Part shown: piece after piece, positions 14,665-25,767 of the stretch | Layout: each line of letters opens with the position of its first letter | Numbering within the stretch: position 1 is the first letter of the stretch | Source of the DNA: an uncultured Pseudomonadales bacterium | Lineage (GTDB): Bacteria; Pseudomonadota; Gammaproteobacteria; Pseudomonadales; Porticoccaceae | Reading direction: 5' to 3' | Length of the DNA: 64,000 nt | Assembly (NCBI GenBank): GCA_943788875.1 | Contig: CALSSA010000004.1 | Location: forward strand, 186,001-250,000 | Notes under the pieces: generated by a model | What the model saw: the letters and a program-made list of their open reading frames with translations, nothing else | Databases searched by the model: none | What the model was told of the DNA's origin: nothing | Translations under genes and position numbers: made by a program

Positions 14665-15152
14665 AGCTCTTTACACTGCTTTGATTAAGCTGCCCATTAT
14701 ACGGGTGTGTGTTTAAATATTAAGCAGTTTATTTTTGCGTCCCTTTCTTATATAAGTAAGTTAGTAATATTATCTATATATAGTATGTAGTTATATTTAT
14801 TATTGTTATTAGGTGACGGCTTTTTTGTTAGTAACTTTATAAAAACTATATTTATCAGTGGGTTATGTTGGATTTGAGGCGGTATAACCGCTTGGATAGG
14901 TTAACTTTGGTCCTGTGATTACTATGGTAATGTCCTGTATGGAATTTTGTGGTTGGTCTGGATTTGTGCTGCTGTCGGTGGTTTCGGTGGTTAGTTATTT
15001 TTTCTATACCTCAGTTATCGACAGGTATTCAATCTTTGCTTAAGGAAATATCAACCTGTGTGGGATTACTGTGTATAAGTTGTGTTGTTGATGTGGTTGG
15101 TATTGTATGGGCAGCGGTTTTAGTAATTAAATGAGATTTAGGCAATAAACCG
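14665..15152. other. AT-rich divergent intergenic region, candidate oriC
   Basis: About 490 bp without a credible gene between mnmG (leftward) and the rpmH promoter (rightward). The part from about 14710 to 14860 is strikingly AT-rich, with runs such as ATATTATCTATATATAGT, and would suit a duplex-unwinding element. DnaA-box-like sites lie at 15015 and 15070. Genes on both sides point away from this gap, as expected at a replication origin. An origin beside mnmG (gidA) matches the E. coli location. A short plus-strand frame (14949-15134) has no family features and is probably spurious. The oriC assignment is inference. Confidence 0.5.
15015..15078. promoter_or_regulatory. Two DnaA-box-like sites
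   Basis: TTATCGACA at 15015-15023 (plus) differs from the TTATCCACA box at one base. TGTGTATAA at 15070-15078 is TTATACACA on the minus strand and fits the relaxed TTWTNCACA consensus. They face each other 47 bp apart at the GC-richer end of the AT-rich gap. Confidence 0.5.
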
Positions 15153-15181
15153 TTGATCTAATGCAAGAATTTCATTAGAAT
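15153..15181 (+). promoter_or_regulatory. Sigma-70 promoter of rpmH
   Basis: TTGATC, a 17-nt spacer and TAGAAT. It gives a leader of about 40 nt before the rpmH ATG, as expected for this strongly expressed operon. Confidence 0.7.
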
Positions 15182-15227
15182 CGCCCGCCTTAAATCAGTA
15201 CTAAGCTTAAACTCTGGATTCGAAGTC

Positions 15228-15362
15228 ATGAAAAGAACATTTCAACCAAGTAACTTAAAGCGCAAGCGCACCCACGGCTTCAGAGCCCGCATGGCCACTA
15301 AAGGCGGCCGCGCTGTATTGAGCCGTCGTCGAGCAAAAGGCCGTAAGCGCCTGGCTGCTTAA
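15228..15362 (+). CDS. rpmH: 50S ribosomal protein L34
   Basis: Small, very basic ribosomal protein of 44 residues. It reads [19 protein letters not shown], then [18 protein letters not shown] and ends RLAA, essentially the family consensus. It heads the rpmH-rnpA-yidD-yidC operon. The block points toward dnaA, while in Pseudomonas it points away from it. Confidence 0.98.
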   Translation: MKRTFQPSNLKRKRTHGFRARMATKGGRAVLSRRRAKGRKRLAA

Positions 15363-15367
15363 GGTTT

Positions 15368-15751
15368 GTGGGCTCAGTGCCCAGTTACGCTTTTAGTAAG
15401 GACCGACGCCTACTTAAACCCTCTGAATTTCAAGAGGTGTTTGACAGCAATAGGATTAAAGTCGCTCATCCCGCACTTCTTATACTCGCCAAACCAACTG
15501 ACCTGAGTCTGTCTAGACTCGGTCTAGTTATTGGCAAGAAAAATGTTCCCACGGCTGTCGGCCGCAATCAAATCAAGCGCGTTGTGCGTGAGTCTTTTCG
15601 CCAGGTGTGTTTTCCACTATCTCTCGACATTATCTTTTTGGCGCGCAAAGACGCTGTTAAGCTAAATCAAAAAGAGTTGAACTTGTTGTTAGGGCAATCT
15701 TGGGGCAGACTGCTGCAGCGCTGTGCAGCTGTTGGTGGCGGGAATGGGTAA
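15368..15751 (+). CDS. rnpA: Ribonuclease P protein component
   Basis: Protein subunit of RNase P, which helps the RNA subunit bind pre-tRNA for 5' processing. The family signature [14 protein letters not shown] is present, as is [17 protein letters not shown] at the N-terminus. The start is a GTG at 15368 or 15377; the second gives an N-terminus that matches the family better, the first is closer to the AAGG box at 15361. Length is 124-127 residues. Follows rpmH by 5 bp and overlaps yidD. Confidence 0.95.
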   Translation: MGSVPSYAFSKDRRLLKPSEFQEVFDSNRIKVAHPALLILAKPTDLSLSRLGLVIGKKNVPTAVGRNQIKRVVRESFRQVCFPLSLDIIFLARKDAVKLNQKELNLLLGQSWGRLLQRCAAVGGGNG

Positions 15752-16004
15752 GCTAGCTATAAAGCTGATTAAATTTTATCAGTATGCCATCAGTCCAATG
15801 ACTGGTCGCAACTGCCGGTTTTATCCCAGCTGTTCATGTTACGCAGAAGAGGCCTTTGAGCGTTACGGCTTTTTTAAAGGGGGCTATCTCACGTTGTTGA
15901 GGCTTATAAAATGCCACCCTTTTCATCCTGGTGGCTATGACCCTGTTGTTGAGCACAGAGACACAGAACAAAAAGCTACCTGCAATAGTAATCACACAGA
16001 GTAA
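15744..16004 (+). CDS. yidD: Membrane protein insertion efficiency factor YidD
   Basis: Small membrane-associated protein thought to help YidC-dependent insertion. Features of the family: [20 protein letters not shown], the Cys-containing [15 protein letters not shown] and [16 protein letters not shown] 15744 gives 86 residues and has GGTGG 6 nt upstream; an in-frame GTG further up (15723) is less likely. It overlaps the end of rnpA by 8 bp and precedes yidC by 8 bp. Confidence 0.93.
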   Translation: MGKLAIKLIKFYQYAISPMTGRNCRFYPSCSCYAEEAFERYGFFKGGYLTLLRLIKCHPFHPGGYDPVVEHRDTEQKATCNSNHTE

Positions 16005-16012
16005 TAAATAGT

Positions 16013-17680
16013 ATGGATTGGCAAAAATCAGTAAACCTAGTCGCCATTGGTCTGGTGGCCTGGCTTTTAATTATTGAGTGGGACCGTTTTGGCGCCAGAG
16101 AAAGTGAATCGGCTTCTTTAGTTGAATCACAAAGCGTTGCAACTGCGGTTTCTGAGATCCCAGCAGAGCCTGTGCAGGACATTAGTGAAGATTTGCCACA
16201 GATGCAGTTTGAGAGCGCCGCGATTCCGCAGATCAAGCAAACCTCTGGCTTAGTTAATGTAGCCACGGATGTGCTGCTAGTGACCATTGATACATTGGGT
16301 GGGGATATTATTGAGGTGCGTTTGCGCGAGCATCTAACGGCTATGGCTAATGATGGCGGCGAACCTTTTACCTTGCTGACCAGTTCTATAAGCCATCAAT
16401 ATATTGCCAAAAGTGGCTTGATTGGTCCGGATGCTACAGATACAGCAGCTGGGCGACCTCAGTTTGCTGTCGCGAGTAACAGCTATGAATTGCTTAGTGG
16501 TGACCAGCACCTGCATGTTGATCTCACCCTTAAGCAGGGTGATGCGCGTATTGTAAAGCGCTTCCACTTTATTCCAGGCGATTACACCATAGGTGTTGAG
16601 TACCAGGTTAACAACCTTAGCGACAAAACTTGGGAAGCAGCATTTTATGGGCAGATTAAACGGGATTCTAATGAACCCTTAGTCCAGTCCAGTGGTGGCA
16701 TGCAGCCTTATCTGGGAGCTGCACTCAGGCAGAAAGAGACCAATTTTGCCAAGTATGACTTTTCTGATATGGAAGATAAGCCTTTAAAAGAATCGTTAGA
16801 GGCCGGCTGGGTAGCTATGGTGCAGCATTACTTTGTTAGTGCTTGGATACCGCCAAGGGAAGATACTAATTCCTATAGTCTGCGCAAGTTAAAAGGTCAG
16901 GATGTTTATCTGATGGGCTTTGTTGGAGAGAAATTCTCTGTTGCCGCGGGCAGTTTGGGTAACTATAAGGCGCAGTTCTATGTGGGGCCCAAGGATCAGG
17001 ATACCCTTGCTGAACTGGCCGACTATCTAGATCTGACTGTCGATTATGGTTTTCTGTGGATGCTGGCTAAACCTATTTTCTATGCCATGCAGTATATCCA
17101 TACATTACTGGGTAACTGGGGTTGGTCGATTATTTTGCTGACCATATTTATTAAGGTTCTCCTTTACCCTCTGTCGGCAGCTAGCCTTAAATCGATGGCT
17201 AAGATGCGTAATCTGCAGCCAGAGATGGCCAGGTTAAAAGAACTCTATGGTGACGACCGTCAAAAAATGTCCCAGGAGTTGATGGGGCTATATAAGAAAG
17301 AGAAGGTTAACCCCGCTGGTGGTTGTCTGCCAATGCTGTTGCAGATGCCGGTATTTATCTCGCTTTACTGGGTGCTGCTGGAGTCGGTTGAAATTCGCCA
17401 CACACCTTGGATCTTCTGGATTCAGGATCTGTCGGCTAAGGATCCGTTTTTTGTACTGCCTATAATTATGGGTGCCAGCATGTTGCTGATGCAAAAAATG
17501 CAGCCGATGCCTACAGATCCAATGCAGGCCAAGGTAATGAAGTTGATGCCGATAATGTTTACGGTATTCTTTATGTTTTTCCCCGCTGGCCTGGTGCTCT
17601 ATTGGACTGTCAATAACCTGTTGTCTATGTTGCAACAATGGGTAGTGAACAAACAGTTAGCGACCTCGAAGAAAAGCTAA
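16013..17680 (+). CDS. yidC: Membrane protein insertase YidC
   Basis: Inserts proteins into the inner membrane, alone or with Sec. The 555 residues comprise an N-terminal membrane anchor (about 8-22), a large periplasmic beta domain (about 60-340) and the conserved five-helix core from about 350. The core includes WGWSIILLTIFIKVLLYPLS and NPAGGCLPMLLQMPVFISLY. The C-terminus KQLATSKKS is basic. Last gene before the terminator at 17694. Confidence 0.97.
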   Translation: MDWQKSVNLVAIGLVAWLLIIEWDRFGARESESASLVESQSVATAVSEIPAEPVQDISEDLPQMQFESAAIPQIKQTSGLVNVATDVLLVTIDTLGGDIIEVRLREHLTAMANDGGEPFTLLTSSISHQYIAKSGLIGPDATDTAAGRPQFAVASNSYELLSGDQHLHVDLTLKQGDARIVKRFHFIPGDYTIGVEYQVNNLSDKTWEAAFYGQIKRDSNEPLVQSSGGMQPYLGAALRQKETNFAKYDFSDMEDKPLKESLEAGWVAMVQHYFVSAWIPPREDTNSYSLRKLKGQDVYLMGFVGEKFSVAAGSLGNYKAQFYVGPKDQDTLAELADYLDLTVDYGFLWMLAKPIFYAMQYIHTLLGNWGWSIILLTIFIKVLLYPLSAASLKSMAKMRNLQPEMARLKELYGDDRQKMSQELMGLYKKEKVNPAGGCLPMLLQMPVFISLYWVLLESVEIRHTPWIFWIQDLSAKDPFFVLPIIMGASMLLMQKMQPMPTDPMQAKVMKLMPIMFTVFFMFFPAGLVLYWTVNNLLSMLQQWVVNKQLATSKKS

Positions 17681-17693
17681 TCAGCAGTAAATT

Positions 17694-17720
17694 AAAGGCT
17701 CCTTTTTAGGAGCCTTTTTT
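17694..17720 (+). terminator. Rho-independent terminator after yidC
   Basis: A perfect 10-bp stem AAAGGCTCCT / AGGAGCCTTT with a TTTT loop runs into a T-rich tail. It separates the rpmH-yidC unit from mnmE, which therefore needs its own promoter. Confidence 0.9.
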
Positions 17721-17738
17721 CTCTGGCATAATTACTTT

Positions 17739-19124
17739 ATGAAGCGAAACCAGTTACAAAATAATACAGATACCATTGTAGCCATTGCTACTGCTCCAGG
17801 CCGCGGTGGCGTTGGTATTGTTCGTCTATCTGGTGGGGATCTGTCGCGCTTTATCACAGGCTTGTTGGCTGGCGATAAAATTCTGCAACCGAGGGTGGCG
17901 ACCTATAGTCGATTTATTGATGCCCTGGGAGACAGCATTGATGAGGGAATGGCGTTAGTTTTTCCTAGTCCAAATTCATTTACCGGTGAAAATGTATTGG
18001 AGCTTCAGGGCCATGGCGGCCCAGTGGTTATGGACCGTTTGGTGCAGCGCTGTGTTGAGCTTGGTGCCAGGCTGGCCCGACCCGGAGAGTTTAGTGAAAG
18101 AGCTTTTCTCAACGATAAGATGGATCTGGCCCAGGCAGAGGCTATTGCTGATCTGATTGATGCCTCTTCATTTGAGGCGGCTCGGTCTGCGGTGCGGTCG
18201 ATGCAGGGCGAGTTTTCCAAGCTGGTTAATCAGCTGGTGGAAAATATGATTCAGCTACGCATCTATGTTGAAGCTGCAATTGACTTTCCGGAGGAGGAAA
18301 TAGACTTTCTGGCGGATAAAAATCTGCGCGACAACCTACGCAGCCTTGCTGCTGAGCTGGCGGATATTCTTTATCGAGCCCGGCAAGGTTCATTGTTACG
18401 TGATGGCATGACTATGGTGTTGGCAGGTAAACCAAATGCTGGTAAGTCTAGCTTGCTTAACGCTCTGGCGGGCAACGAGACAGCTATTGTCACTGCGGTG
18501 CCTGGTACTACCAGAGATGTGCTTAGAGAGAGAGTTGTGGTAGACGGCATGCCGCTCAATATTGTTGATACCGCGGGGTTGCGTGAGACTGAGGACGAGA
18601 TCGAGCAAGAGGGTGTGCGCAGGGCTTGGAATGAAATTGAACAGGCCGATGTGGTTGTGTTTGTGGTGGATATCATGCAAACCAGTGAACCTGTACTGGA
18701 AGATATTTGGCCGGAATATTTTGTCCGTTACCCAGCGGCTCGGCAGCCAGTGATTTTGGTGCTAAACAAAATTGATCTCTGTGATCAACCGCCTGGTGCC
18801 CTTAGCAACCGCGAGGGCTGCTTTGCATTATCCGCGCAGGATCGGCGAGGGTTTGCTGAGCTTGGTGCTTATCTACACCGTATGGCGGGGTATCAGGGTC
18901 AGGCTGAGGGCTTATTTTCAGCCCGGCGGCGGCATCTTGATGCACTGATCAAAGCCCAGGATCTGGTGGTTGCTGGCATTCAACAGCTTGAGTTGGCTGG
19001 GGCTGGGGAGTTGCTTGCTGAGGACCTGCGTCAGGCACAGAACCACCTGTCTGAGATTACCGGACAGTTCTCCTCAGATGACCTGCTGGGGCGGATCTTT
19101 TCTTCCTTTTGTATTGGAAAGTGA
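17739..19124 (+). CDS. mnmE: tRNA modification GTPase MnmE
   Basis: GTPase partner of MnmG in wobble-uridine modification. The 461 residues contain an N-terminal tetrahydrofolate-binding domain ([21 protein letters not shown]) and a G domain with P-loop [10 protein letters not shown]2/G3 lie in GTTRDVLRE and DTAGLRE, NKID is G4, and the family C-terminus FCIGK is present. The ATG at 17739 has no clear ribosome-binding site. A TATAAT-like CATAAT lies only 6 nt before it, so the transcript may be leaderless. It ends about 410 bp before dnaA. Confidence 0.96.
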   Translation: MKRNQLQNNTDTIVAIATAPGRGGVGIVRLSGGDLSRFITGLLAGDKILQPRVATYSRFIDALGDSIDEGMALVFPSPNSFTGENVLELQGHGGPVVMDRLVQRCVELGARLARPGEFSERAFLNDKMDLAQAEAIADLIDASSFEAARSAVRSMQGEFSKLVNQLVENMIQLRIYVEAAIDFPEEEIDFLADKNLRDNLRSLAAELADILYRARQGSLLRDGMTMVLAGKPNAGKSSLLNALAGNETAIVTAVPGTTRDVLRERVVVDGMPLNIVDTAGLRETEDEIEQEGVRRAWNEIEQADVVVFVVDIMQTSEPVLEDIWPEYFVRYPAARQPVILVLNKIDLCDQPPGALSNREGCFALSAQDRRGFAELGAYLHRMAGYQGQAEGLFSARRRHLDALIKAQDLVVAGIQQLELAGAGELLAEDLRQAQNHLSEITGQFSSDDLLGRIFSSFCIGK

Positions 19125-19231
19125 CCAACAAACTTTATTCAGTCACCTTCGATTGTTGGTGGTTTCTGCTAATGATAAAAAACAGCCCATTTTATGGTTT
19201 AAACACTGGTTCTTAACTGTATACACACAGG

Positions 19232-19240
19232 TTATCCACA
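19232..19240 (+). promoter_or_regulatory. DnaA box
   Basis: Exact TTATCCACA upstream of dnaA. Confidence 0.75.
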
Positions 19241-19245
19241 CTGAT

Positions 19246-19262
19246 TGGTTAATAATTAACCA
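19246..19262. repeat. AT-rich palindrome next to a DnaA box
   Basis: TGGTTAAT-A-ATTAACCA, 8-bp arms around one base, 5 bp after the first DnaA box and followed by GTTTTATTT. It could be a protein-binding site or, folded as a 7-bp stem with a 3-nt loop, a weak mnmE terminator. Confidence 0.5.
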
Positions 19263-19366
19263 GTTTTATTTCCTGCTCTGTTGATAAAAAAAAGTTTGTT
19301 TTTATATAACCCGTTGAAAAATATACACTTATTTAGTTTTCTGTATTTTACCCTGTTTTTTTGTGA

Positions 19367-19375
19367 TGTGGATAA
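19367..19375 (-). promoter_or_regulatory. DnaA box
   Basis: TGTGGATAA on the plus strand, exact TTATCCACA on the minus strand. It overlaps where the -35 of a dnaA promoter with -10 at 19390 would lie, which would suit autoregulation. Confidence 0.75.
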
Positions 19376-19534
19376 TTGCGCTTGCTTTGTATAGTATTCT
19401 CCATGGGTTAAAAATATTTTAAAGAACAATAAATAGTTCTAATATTTGGGGTCTTCTAGTTTGGGGTTTGTGGCTCCTTTCTGAGTTTTCCAGGACTTCT
19501 TTGGAAACTTGTCGCTGCCGTTAAGGGTTTGAAA

Positions 19535-21007
19535 ATGGGGTTTGATGTGCCGGAAACAGTTTGGTCTCAGTGCCAGAGTCAGCTGCGTAGTGAGTTGCCT
19601 GAACAGCAATACAACACTTGGATTAGACCACTGACAGTGCATGTTCCGTTGGGTGCCCAGTCTGATGCTGTTGTAGTTCAACTGATGGCCCCAAACCGGT
19701 TTATTGAAGATTGGGTTAAGAACAAATTTCTCTCCCGCATCAAGCAGCTCTATGCTGACTTTGGTGGTCAGGCAATCTCCCTTGGTGTAGTAGGAAGCGT
19801 AGTGGGGAGCGCAGCAGGTAAAACACAGCAGTCCGACGCACAGGTCGGTAATGGCGATGCGCATAATTTTGCGCGTCGCTCACAATCGGTAACAGCTGAA
19901 CTGTCATCAGACAGATCTGGCATTGATAGTCCGAAAATTATAGTCGACGCGCCAGCCATTATCCGGTCGGCAGCGGAAACCAGCCTTAAAACCAATCTTA
20001 ATAACAATTTTACCTTTGACAGTTTTGTTGAGGGTAAGTCTAATCAGCTCGCTTTTGCAGCGGCTCAGCAGGTGGCGGAGAATCCTGGTGGTTCCTATAA
20101 CCCGCTGTTTATTTACGGTGGCGTCGGCCTGGGTAAAACCCATCTGATGCATGCAGTGGGCAATGCATTAAGGGCCAAGAAACCTGATGCAAAAATAGTC
20201 TATCTTCACTCTGAGCGTTTTGTTGCTGATATGGTCAAGGCATTGCAGCTTAAGGCTATTGATGAATTTAAGCGTTTCTATCGGTCGGTGGATGCGCTAT
20301 TGATTGATGATATTCAGTTTTTCTCTGGCAAAGAGCGTTCCCAGGAAGAATTTTTCCATACCTACAACGCGCTTCTTGAGGGTGGCCAGCAGATGATCCT
20401 CACCTGCGATCGCTATCCTAAAGAGATCGACGGGGTTGAAGAGCGTCTGAAGTCTCGCTTTGGTTGGGGTCTTACGGTGGCTGTTGAGCCACCAGAGCTG
20501 GAAACTCGTGCGGCTATTTTGATGAATAAGGCAGAGCAGGTAGGTATGGCGCTGTCCAAGGATGCAGCATTCTTTATTGCCCAGCGTATTCGTTCTAATG
20601 TTCGTGAGCTTGAGGGTGCCCTGAAGCGGGTGATGGCCCATGCTCAATTTACCGGGCGCACCATTGATATTGATTTAATTCGAGAATCACTCAAAGACTT
20701 ATTGGCACTGCAGGATAAGCTAGTTACCATAGACAATATTCAGAGAGTGGTAGCCGACTACTACAAATTAAAAATGTCGGACCTGCTTTCTAAGCGCCGC
20801 AGCAGGTCTGTGGCAAGGCCTAGGCAAGTGGCTATGTCGATTGCTAAAGAGCTGACCAACCATAGTCTGCCTGAAATAGGTGAGTCATTTGGGGGTCGCG
20901 ACCATACAACCGTCTTACATGCATGCCGCAAGGTTAAAGAATTAGAGAGTATTGACAGGGAAGTGCAGCGGGATCTTAAAAACCTCTACCGAACGCTGTC
21001 CACCTGA
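19535..21007 (+). CDS. dnaA: Chromosomal replication initiator DnaA
   Basis: AAA+ initiator that binds DnaA boxes and opens the origin. Domain I is at the N-terminus ([21 protein letters not shown]), then a variable linker (about 85-150). The AAA+ core has Walker [10 protein letters not shown] and Walker [11 protein letters not shown]. The C-terminal domain IV has the DnaA signature [18 protein letters not shown] 19535 has AAGGG 7 nt upstream and gives 490 residues; an in-frame TTG at 19529 is too close to that box. It heads dnaA-dnaN-recF-gyrB. Confidence 0.98.
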   Translation: MGFDVPETVWSQCQSQLRSELPEQQYNTWIRPLTVHVPLGAQSDAVVVQLMAPNRFIEDWVKNKFLSRIKQLYADFGGQAISLGVVGSVVGSAAGKTQQSDAQVGNGDAHNFARRSQSVTAELSSDRSGIDSPKIIVDAPAIIRSAAETSLKTNLNNNFTFDSFVEGKSNQLAFAAAQQVAENPGGSYNPLFIYGGVGLGKTHLMHAVGNALRAKKPDAKIVYLHSERFVADMVKALQLKAIDEFKRFYRSVDALLIDDIQFFSGKERSQEEFFHTYNALLEGGQQMILTCDRYPKEIDGVEERLKSRFGWGLTVAVEPPELETRAAILMNKAEQVGMALSKDAAFFIAQRIRSNVRELEGALKRVMAHAQFTGRTIDIDLIRESLKDLLALQDKLVTIDNIQRVVADYYKLKMSDLLSKRRSRSVARPRQVAMSIAKELTNHSLPEIGESFGGRDHTTVLHACRKVKELESIDREVQRDLKNLYRTLST

Positions 21008-21054
21008 TCATTTATAATTAACTATTCCCAAAGTGTTGGAGAACAAAAGTCGCC

Positions 21055-22152
21055 ATGAAATTCAGCCTTTCCCGTGAAGCATTACTAAATCCTCTACAAC
21101 TGGTTGTAGGAGTTGTTGAGCGCCGTCAAACCCTTCCTATCTTGTCCAATGTTCTGTTGAGCCTTGAGGGCAGTCGTCTGTCGTTGACAGGCACTGATCT
21201 GGAGGTAGAGATCCTTGGGTCGACCGAGGTGTCATCTGCAGCGGAGGCTGGTGAAGTGACTGTTTCAGCGCGGAAGTTTCTGGATATCTGTCGCTCCCTG
21301 CCAGAGGGTGCGCAGGTTGATTTCTCTAGCAGCGACGGTAAGGCTCAGCTTAAAAGTGGCCGCAGTAAGTTTACATTAGCGACTTTGCCTGCCAACGAGT
21401 TTCCCTCTGTAGATGAAGGCGAGAAAAGTATTGGATTCACCGTGCAAGCCTCGGTGCTGAAGGGTCTTATTGAGGCGACTTCATTCGCTATGGCCCAGCA
21501 GGATGTTAGATACTACCTCAATGGCATGCTGTGGGAGGTGTCTACCAACAAGCTGCGCGCAGTCGCCACTGACGGCCACCGTATGGCTCTGTGTGACGGA
21601 GTCTGTGAAGTGGCCGTAGATGGCACGACTACAGCGATCTTACCTCGCAAAGGGGTTATGGAGTTGTCCCGTTTGCTTGGTGACGAGGAGGTTCAGGTGG
21701 CCATGGGCTCTAACCATATTCGTGTTACTGGTACAGATTACGTTTTCACCTCTAAGCTCGTCGATGGCGCCTATCCTGACTATGATCGCGTGCTGCCTAA
21801 GGGCGGCGACAAGGTTGTTACTGGCGACCGTGCTGAGCTAAAGCAAGCCTTTGGTCGCACAGCTATTCTGTCGAATGAGAAATATCGAGGCGTGCGTATC
21901 CTGCTGTCCTCTGGAGCACTGAAGATGGTGGCCAATAACCCTGAGCAGGAAGAGGCTGAGGAAGAGGCGACTGTTAACTATGCTGGCGATGACCTTGAGA
22001 TTGGGTTTAATGTCAGCTACCTGCTTGATGTGCTCAATGTACTCAAAGGCGCTGAGATTAAGCTCACTCTGTCTGATTCTAATAGCAGCGCCCTAGTGCA
22101 GGACGCTGAGGATGATGGCGCCGTCTATGTTGTTATGCCAATGCGCCTTTGA
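21055..22152 (+). CDS. dnaN: DNA polymerase III beta subunit (sliding clamp)
   Basis: Ring-shaped processivity clamp of three similar domains. The 365 residues are standard length. They start MKFSLSREALLNPLQLVVG, include AVATDGHRMALC in the middle domain and end with the conserved VVMPMRL. It lies 47 bp after dnaA and 43 bp before recF. Confidence 0.98.
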   Translation: MKFSLSREALLNPLQLVVGVVERRQTLPILSNVLLSLEGSRLSLTGTDLEVEILGSTEVSSAAEAGEVTVSARKFLDICRSLPEGAQVDFSSSDGKAQLKSGRSKFTLATLPANEFPSVDEGEKSIGFTVQASVLKGLIEATSFAMAQQDVRYYLNGMLWEVSTNKLRAVATDGHRMALCDGVCEVAVDGTTTAILPRKGVMELSRLLGDEEVQVAMGSNHIRVTGTDYVFTSKLVDGAYPDYDRVLPKGGDKVVTGDRAELKQAFGRTAILSNEKYRGVRILLSSGALKMVANNPEQEEAEEEATVNYAGDDLEIGFNVSYLLDVLNVLKGAEIKLTLSDSNSSALVQDAEDDGAVYVVMPMRL

Positions 22153-22195
22153 TGGCGCTTGGTTTAAGACAGTCCTTACTGTCTAAGCGGTAAAT

Positions 22196-23284
22196 ATGCA
22201 CTTATCTAAGCTGGATGTTCTGCAGGTAAGAAACCTTAAGAGCGTCCAGATCGCCTGTCATCCTGGTGCCAATATCATCTATGGTGCCAATGGCAGCGGC
22301 AAGACTAGCCTGCTTGAATCTATCTATCTCCTTGGCCGTGGCCGCTCCTTTAAGCATAGAGATCTGCGTGTTGTGGTCAACAATAATGCTGACGAGCTTG
22401 TGGTCTCTGCTCGCATAGAGCGCCCAACCTCTGGGACTAGTCATCAGCTGGGCATTAAGCGCACAACTAAGGGTCGATTCGAAGCTCGGCTTGATGGTAA
22501 CGCCCTGCAGTCCGCGGTGCAGTTGGTAGAAGAGCTGCCATTGCAGTTAATTGATGCTCATAGCTTCACTCTACTTGAGGGTGGCGCGTTGCAGCGACGG
22601 CAGTTTCTGGATTGGGGCGTGTTCCACGTGGAACATGAATACAGGGCGCTGTGGCGCAGGTTTCAGAAGGCGTTAAAACAGCGCAATCAACTGCTCCGTC
22701 ATGGTAGAATGGACGAGGATTCTCTCCGCGTCTGGACGGCAGAACTAGTCCCTTTGGCAGAGCAAGTTACCCAATATCGCCGCCGCTATCTGGCCGAGTT
22801 AGTGTCAGATGTTCGCGACCTAGCCAGTGTGTTTGAAGGGTTAGGTGAGTTGGAGCTTGGTTATTATCAGGGTTGGTCAGATCAGTTGGGGCTTGCTGAT
22901 GTGTTTGAGGCGGATCGAGCTAGAGATTTAGCTGTTGGTACCACCAATCATGGTGCCCATAAGGCGGATATAAGAATAAAGGTAGATGGGGTTGCAGCTG
23001 CAGATCGCCTGTCTAGAGGCCAGACGAAGTTGTTGGTCTATGCTTTAAAGTTGGCTCAGGCTACCCATTATCGCAAGAAGGTGGGGCAGTCTTGTTTGTT
23101 TTTGTTGGATGATTTGCCTGCTGAGTTGGACTATGAGCACAGGGCTCAGGTGGTGAGTTGTTTAAACGACCTTGATTGTCAGTACTTTATGACCGGGGTT
23201 GATAAGAAAGATTTTGAGTTGTTGGTTGATGGAATGGCCTGTCAAATGTTCCACATGGAACATGGGGTGGCTTCAGAAGGTTGA
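22196..23284 (+). CDS. recF: DNA replication and repair protein RecF
   Basis: SMC-like ATPase that helps load RecA at single-strand gaps. The Walker A loop is GANGSGKT (residues 30-37). The ABC signature region reads LSRGQTKLLVYALKLAQ and Walker B is CLFLLDDLPAELD. Length is 362 residues. Two parS-like palindromes lie inside the gene, near codon 142 and near the 3' end, so part of the reading frame is also constrained as ParB-binding DNA. Confidence 0.96.
   Translation: MHLSKLDVLQVRNLKSVQIACHPGANIIYGANGSGKTSLLESIYLLGRGRSFKHRDLRVVVNNNADELVVSARIERPTSGTSHQLGIKRTTKGRFEARLDGNALQSAVQLVEELPLQLIDAHSFTLLEGGALQRRQFLDWGVFHVEHEYRALWRRFQKALKQRNQLLRHGRMDEDSLRVWTAELVPLAEQVTQYRRRYLAELVSDVRDLASVFEGLGELELGYYQGWSDQLGLADVFEADRARDLAVGTTNHGAHKADIRIKVDGVAAADRLSRGQTKLLVYALKLAQATHYRKKVGQSCLFLLDDLPAELDYEHRAQVVSCLNDLDCQYFMTGVDKKDFELLVDGMACQMFHMEHGVASEG
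22620..22635. promoter_or_regulatory. parS site (ParB binding site)
   Basis: Perfect 16-bp palindrome TGTTCCACGTGGAACA inside recF. It contains the 14-bp GTTCCACGTGGAAC known for Pseudomonas parS. Its place about 11 kb from parB, near the origin, is typical. Confidence 0.88.
23247..23262. promoter_or_regulatory. Second parS-like site with one central change
   Basis: TGTTCCACATGGAACA near the end of recF differs from the first site only at one central base. It breaks the CpG in the centre, so ParB affinity may be lower. Confidence 0.65.
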
Positions 23285-23299
23285 ATAACGGGAAATTAA

Positions 23300-25720
<2,421 letters not shown>

Positions 25721-25735
25721 ATCCAGATATAAAGA

Positions 25736-25767
25736 AAACCTATTGGAACGTCCTAGCCAATAGGTTT
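25736..25767. terminator. Inverted repeat between convergent gyrB and the small basic protein gene
   Basis: AAACCTATTGG, a 10-nt loop and CCAATAGGTTT form an 11-bp perfect stem. T-rich tails are short on both sides, so it could act as a terminator for both genes. Its left arm and loop extend into the last codons and stop of the minus-strand gene. Confidence 0.6.

Larger units (their letters stand above)
19125..19534. other. dnaA upstream region with DnaA boxes (regulatory region, possible oriC or part of it)
   Basis: About 410 bp of AT-rich DNA with no gene. It holds two perfect DnaA boxes in opposite orientation (19232, 19367), a near match GTATACACA at 19219, an AT-rich palindrome (19246) and T-rich tracts between them. 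A TATAGT -10 candidate at 19390 lies downstream of the second box, so DnaA binding there could repress dnaA. In Pseudomonas the equivalent rpmH-dnaA gap is the origin. Which of the two gaps in this window functions as oriC cannot be settled by eye. Confidence 0.55.

Noticed and set aside
14949..15134. A 61-residue Cys- and Val-rich frame in the mnmG-rpmH gap
   Set aside because: It lies in the candidate origin and covers DnaA-box-like sites. It reads as a hydrophobic frame of low-complexity GT-rich DNA, with no family features.
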